A stretch of DNA of 64,000 nucleotides from Aeromonas bivalvium (GTDB taxonomy: Bacteria > Pseudomonadota > Gammaproteobacteria > Enterobacterales > Aeromonadaceae). Location: the NCBI RefSeq assembly GCF_000819765.1, contig NZ_CDBT01000054.1:1-64000 (forward strand). The letters run 5' to 3'. Both the position numbers and the translations under genes were made by a program. Every line of letters begins with the position of its first letter. Position 1 is the first letter of the stretch. Shown here piece by piece: positions 62,565-64,000 of the stretch. Below the pieces are notes generated by a model that ran no database searches, was not told the origin of the DNA, and was given only the letters and a program-made list of their open reading frames with translations.

Positions 62565-63902
62565 TCAGCGCTGGAAGGGGTAGACGGATCCCAGCTTGAG
62601 GATCTGGGTCAGCTCGTCCAGGGCGGTGCGGGACTCCTGCACCAGGGCGGGATCGCGCAAGTCGTCCAGGGCCAGGCTGTCGCGATAGTGTTTGTCGACC
62701 CAGGCGTCGAGGCGGGCGAACTGGCCGTCATTGATGAGGCAGGCCGGGTTGACGGCCGCCAGCTCACTGTCGTTCATGGCGACCCGCAGCCGCAGACAGG
62801 CGGGGCCGCCGCCATTGCGCATGCTCTGCTTCACGTCCATGTAGTGCACGCCCTTGATGGGGGTGCCCAGGGTCACCAGCCTGGCCAGGTAGGCCGATAC
62901 CGCCGGGTTGTCACGGCATTCGGTGGGGGCGATGATGGCCATCTCGCCGGAGGGCAGGGTCAGGATCTGGGTGTTGAACAGATAGGATTTCACCGCATCT
63001 TGCACCGACACCTCATGGGTCGGCACCTCGATGAAATGCAGATCCCCTTCGCCAAACTTGGTGCGCACCTCGGCCAGCGCCGCTTCGGTATTGAGGAAGG
63101 CCTGCTGGTGGAAGAAGAGCACGTTCTGGTTGCCCACCGCGATCACGTCGTTGTGGAACACCCCCTGATCGATCACGTCCGGATTCTGCTGGATGAAGAC
63201 GGCGCTCTCTTCCCCCAGGCCATGGAGACGGGCGATGGCCTGGCTCGCTTCCAGGGTCTGACGGGCCGGGTAGCGTTTGGGGGCGGGCTGGGAAACGTCG
63301 AAGGCACTGCGGCCATAGACGAACAGCTCGACCCCGGCCTCGCCATAGGCGCGGCACAGCCGGGTGTGGTTGGCGGCGCCCTCGTCACCGAAGTGATCGT
63401 TGTCCGGCAGATGGCTATGGTGGCAGAAGTGGCGATCCCCCGGGAAGACGGCGCGCAGGATGCGGCCGGTCACCTCGGGTTCGAGGGAGCGGTGGAACTT
63501 GTTGGTCAGGTTGGCCGGGGTGAAGTGGATGCGGCCATCCTGGGTATCGGCACTCGGGGAGACGGTGGCGGCGTTGGCGGTCCACATGCTGGAGGCGGAG
63601 TAGCAGGCGGCCAGCACGGCGGGGGCCTGCCTGGCGGCCTGCTCCAGCACCCTGGCGTCCGATCCGGTGAAGCCCAGGCGGCGCAGGGTGGCGAGATCGG
63701 GCCGCTCCTGGGGCGCCAGCACCCCCTGGGTCATGCCGAGATCCGTCAGCGCCTTCATCTTGCGCAGCCCCTGCTTGGCCGCCTCCTTCGGATTGGAGGC
63801 CGCCGATGCGTTGCTCTGGGACGCCACGTTGCCATAGGAGAGGCCGGCATAGTTGTGAGTGGGGCCGACCAGGCCGTCGAAGTTAACCTCGAAGTGCTTC
63901 AT
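62565..63902 (-). CDS. astB: N-succinylarginine dihydrolase
   Basis: The 445-residue enzyme removes two ammonia groups from succinylarginine in the arginine succinyltransferase pathway. It matches Ast[22 protein letters not shown], the [15 protein letters not shown] block, [17 protein letters not shown] [17 protein letters not shown] and [19 protein letters not shown] with the catalytic Cys near 364. The rest of the ast operon would be upstream, beyond the window end, or elsewhere. Confidence 0.95.
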   Translation of the reverse strand: MKHFEVNFDGLVGPTHNYAGLSYGNVASQSNASAASNPKEAAKQGLRKMKALTDLGMTQGVLAPQERPDLATLRRLGFTGSDARVLEQAARQAPAVLAACYSASSMWTANAATVSPSADTQDGRIHFTPANLTNKFHRSLEPEVTGRILRAVFPGDRHFCHHSHLPDNDHFGDEGAANHTRLCRAYGEAGVELFVYGRSAFDVSQPAPKRYPARQTLEASQAIARLHGLGEESAVFIQQNPDVIDQGVFHNDVIAVGNQNVLFFHQQAFLNTEAALAEVRTKFGEGDLHFIEVPTHEVSVQDAVKSYLFNTQILTLPSGEMAIIAPTECRDNPAVSAYLARLVTLGTPIKGVHYMDVKQSMRNGGGPACLRLRVAMNDSELAAVNPACLINDGQFARLDAWVDKHYRDSLALDDLRDPALVQESRTALDELTQILKLGSVYPFQR

Positions 63903-63971
63903 CAGAGTACATCCTTTCGATTTTTATATGGGTTGCGGTTCCTTCCGCGCACAAAGCTGCGGCATGTGGCC

Positions 63972-63998
63972 ATTATAAAGAGATTTTGTCTTTTGTAA
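63972..63998 (-). promoter_or_regulatory. Possible astB promoter
   Basis: On the minus strand TTACAA (63993-63998) and TATAAT (63972-63977) are 15 bases apart, about 70 bases before the astB ATG. The -10 is perfect but the spacing is short. Confidence 0.35.
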
Positions 63999-64000
63999 CA

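Overview
The window looks like a chromosomal segment of an Aeromonas-like gammaproteobacterium. This is inferred from the high GC content of the core genes, the FlgT/FlgO/FlgP set typical of polar-flagellated Vibrio/Aeromonas relatives, a class II hcp-hcr pair, an ast gene and enteric-style araBDA/araFGH/araC, sohB, yciK and lpxT. No database search was possible. A much more AT-rich stretch (about 680-9255) and a patchy one (about 43100-52830) stand out as accessory DNA.

Region 1 (1-9255) is the end of a genomic island. From the left it holds the 3' half of an IS5 copy sitting inside the start of an IS630-family transposase gene. Next comes a two-gene PIN-nuclease/AbiH cassette, then three overlapping genes that fit the Gamma-Mobile-Trio (GmtX, GmtZ, GmtY: two tyrosine recombinases and a coiled-coil partner). 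The island ends inside a host tRNA-Arg(CCU) gene, which is cut in its T-loop after C56. Directly downstream, and under the host tRNA promoter, lies a complete divergent tRNA-Arg(CCU) with its own terminator and a changed T-loop. The simplest reading is that the element destroys the tRNA gene it enters and brings a replacement that cannot be attacked again.

Region 2 (9361-31320) is core. It has flgT divergent from flgOP, with recognisable sigma-54 and sigma-28 promoters; pheA with a pheL leader and attenuator; a LarE-like protein; small envelope proteins; and a ten-gene photolyase/lipid-modification operon led by a TudS-DUF1722 gene and an overlapping MerR regulator, with an inverted-repeat operator. 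Then come dps, hcp with an FNR box and a duplicated gene tail, hcr, galE, a DsbA-like thioredoxin and tRNA-Ser(UGA).

Region 3 (31592-43038) is an arabinose locus: araBDA on one strand, araFGH-araC on the other, with AraC I1/I2-type and CRP sites between. It is followed by lpxT, a DUF2937 gene and an EamA exporter.

Region 4 (43131-52825) is a defence cluster, all on the minus strand: Mrr-type nuclease, HsdR, an embedded Fic protein behind a 12-bp-arm palindrome, HsdM, HsdS and a MntA/HepT toxin-antitoxin pair.

Region 5 (53022-63902) is core again: a somewhat divergent purA with a divergent LysR gene, a TAXI-type binding protein with a 66-bp-repeat tail, malY/patB, a sugar-efflux-type MFS gene, another LysR gene, yciK, sohB and astB.
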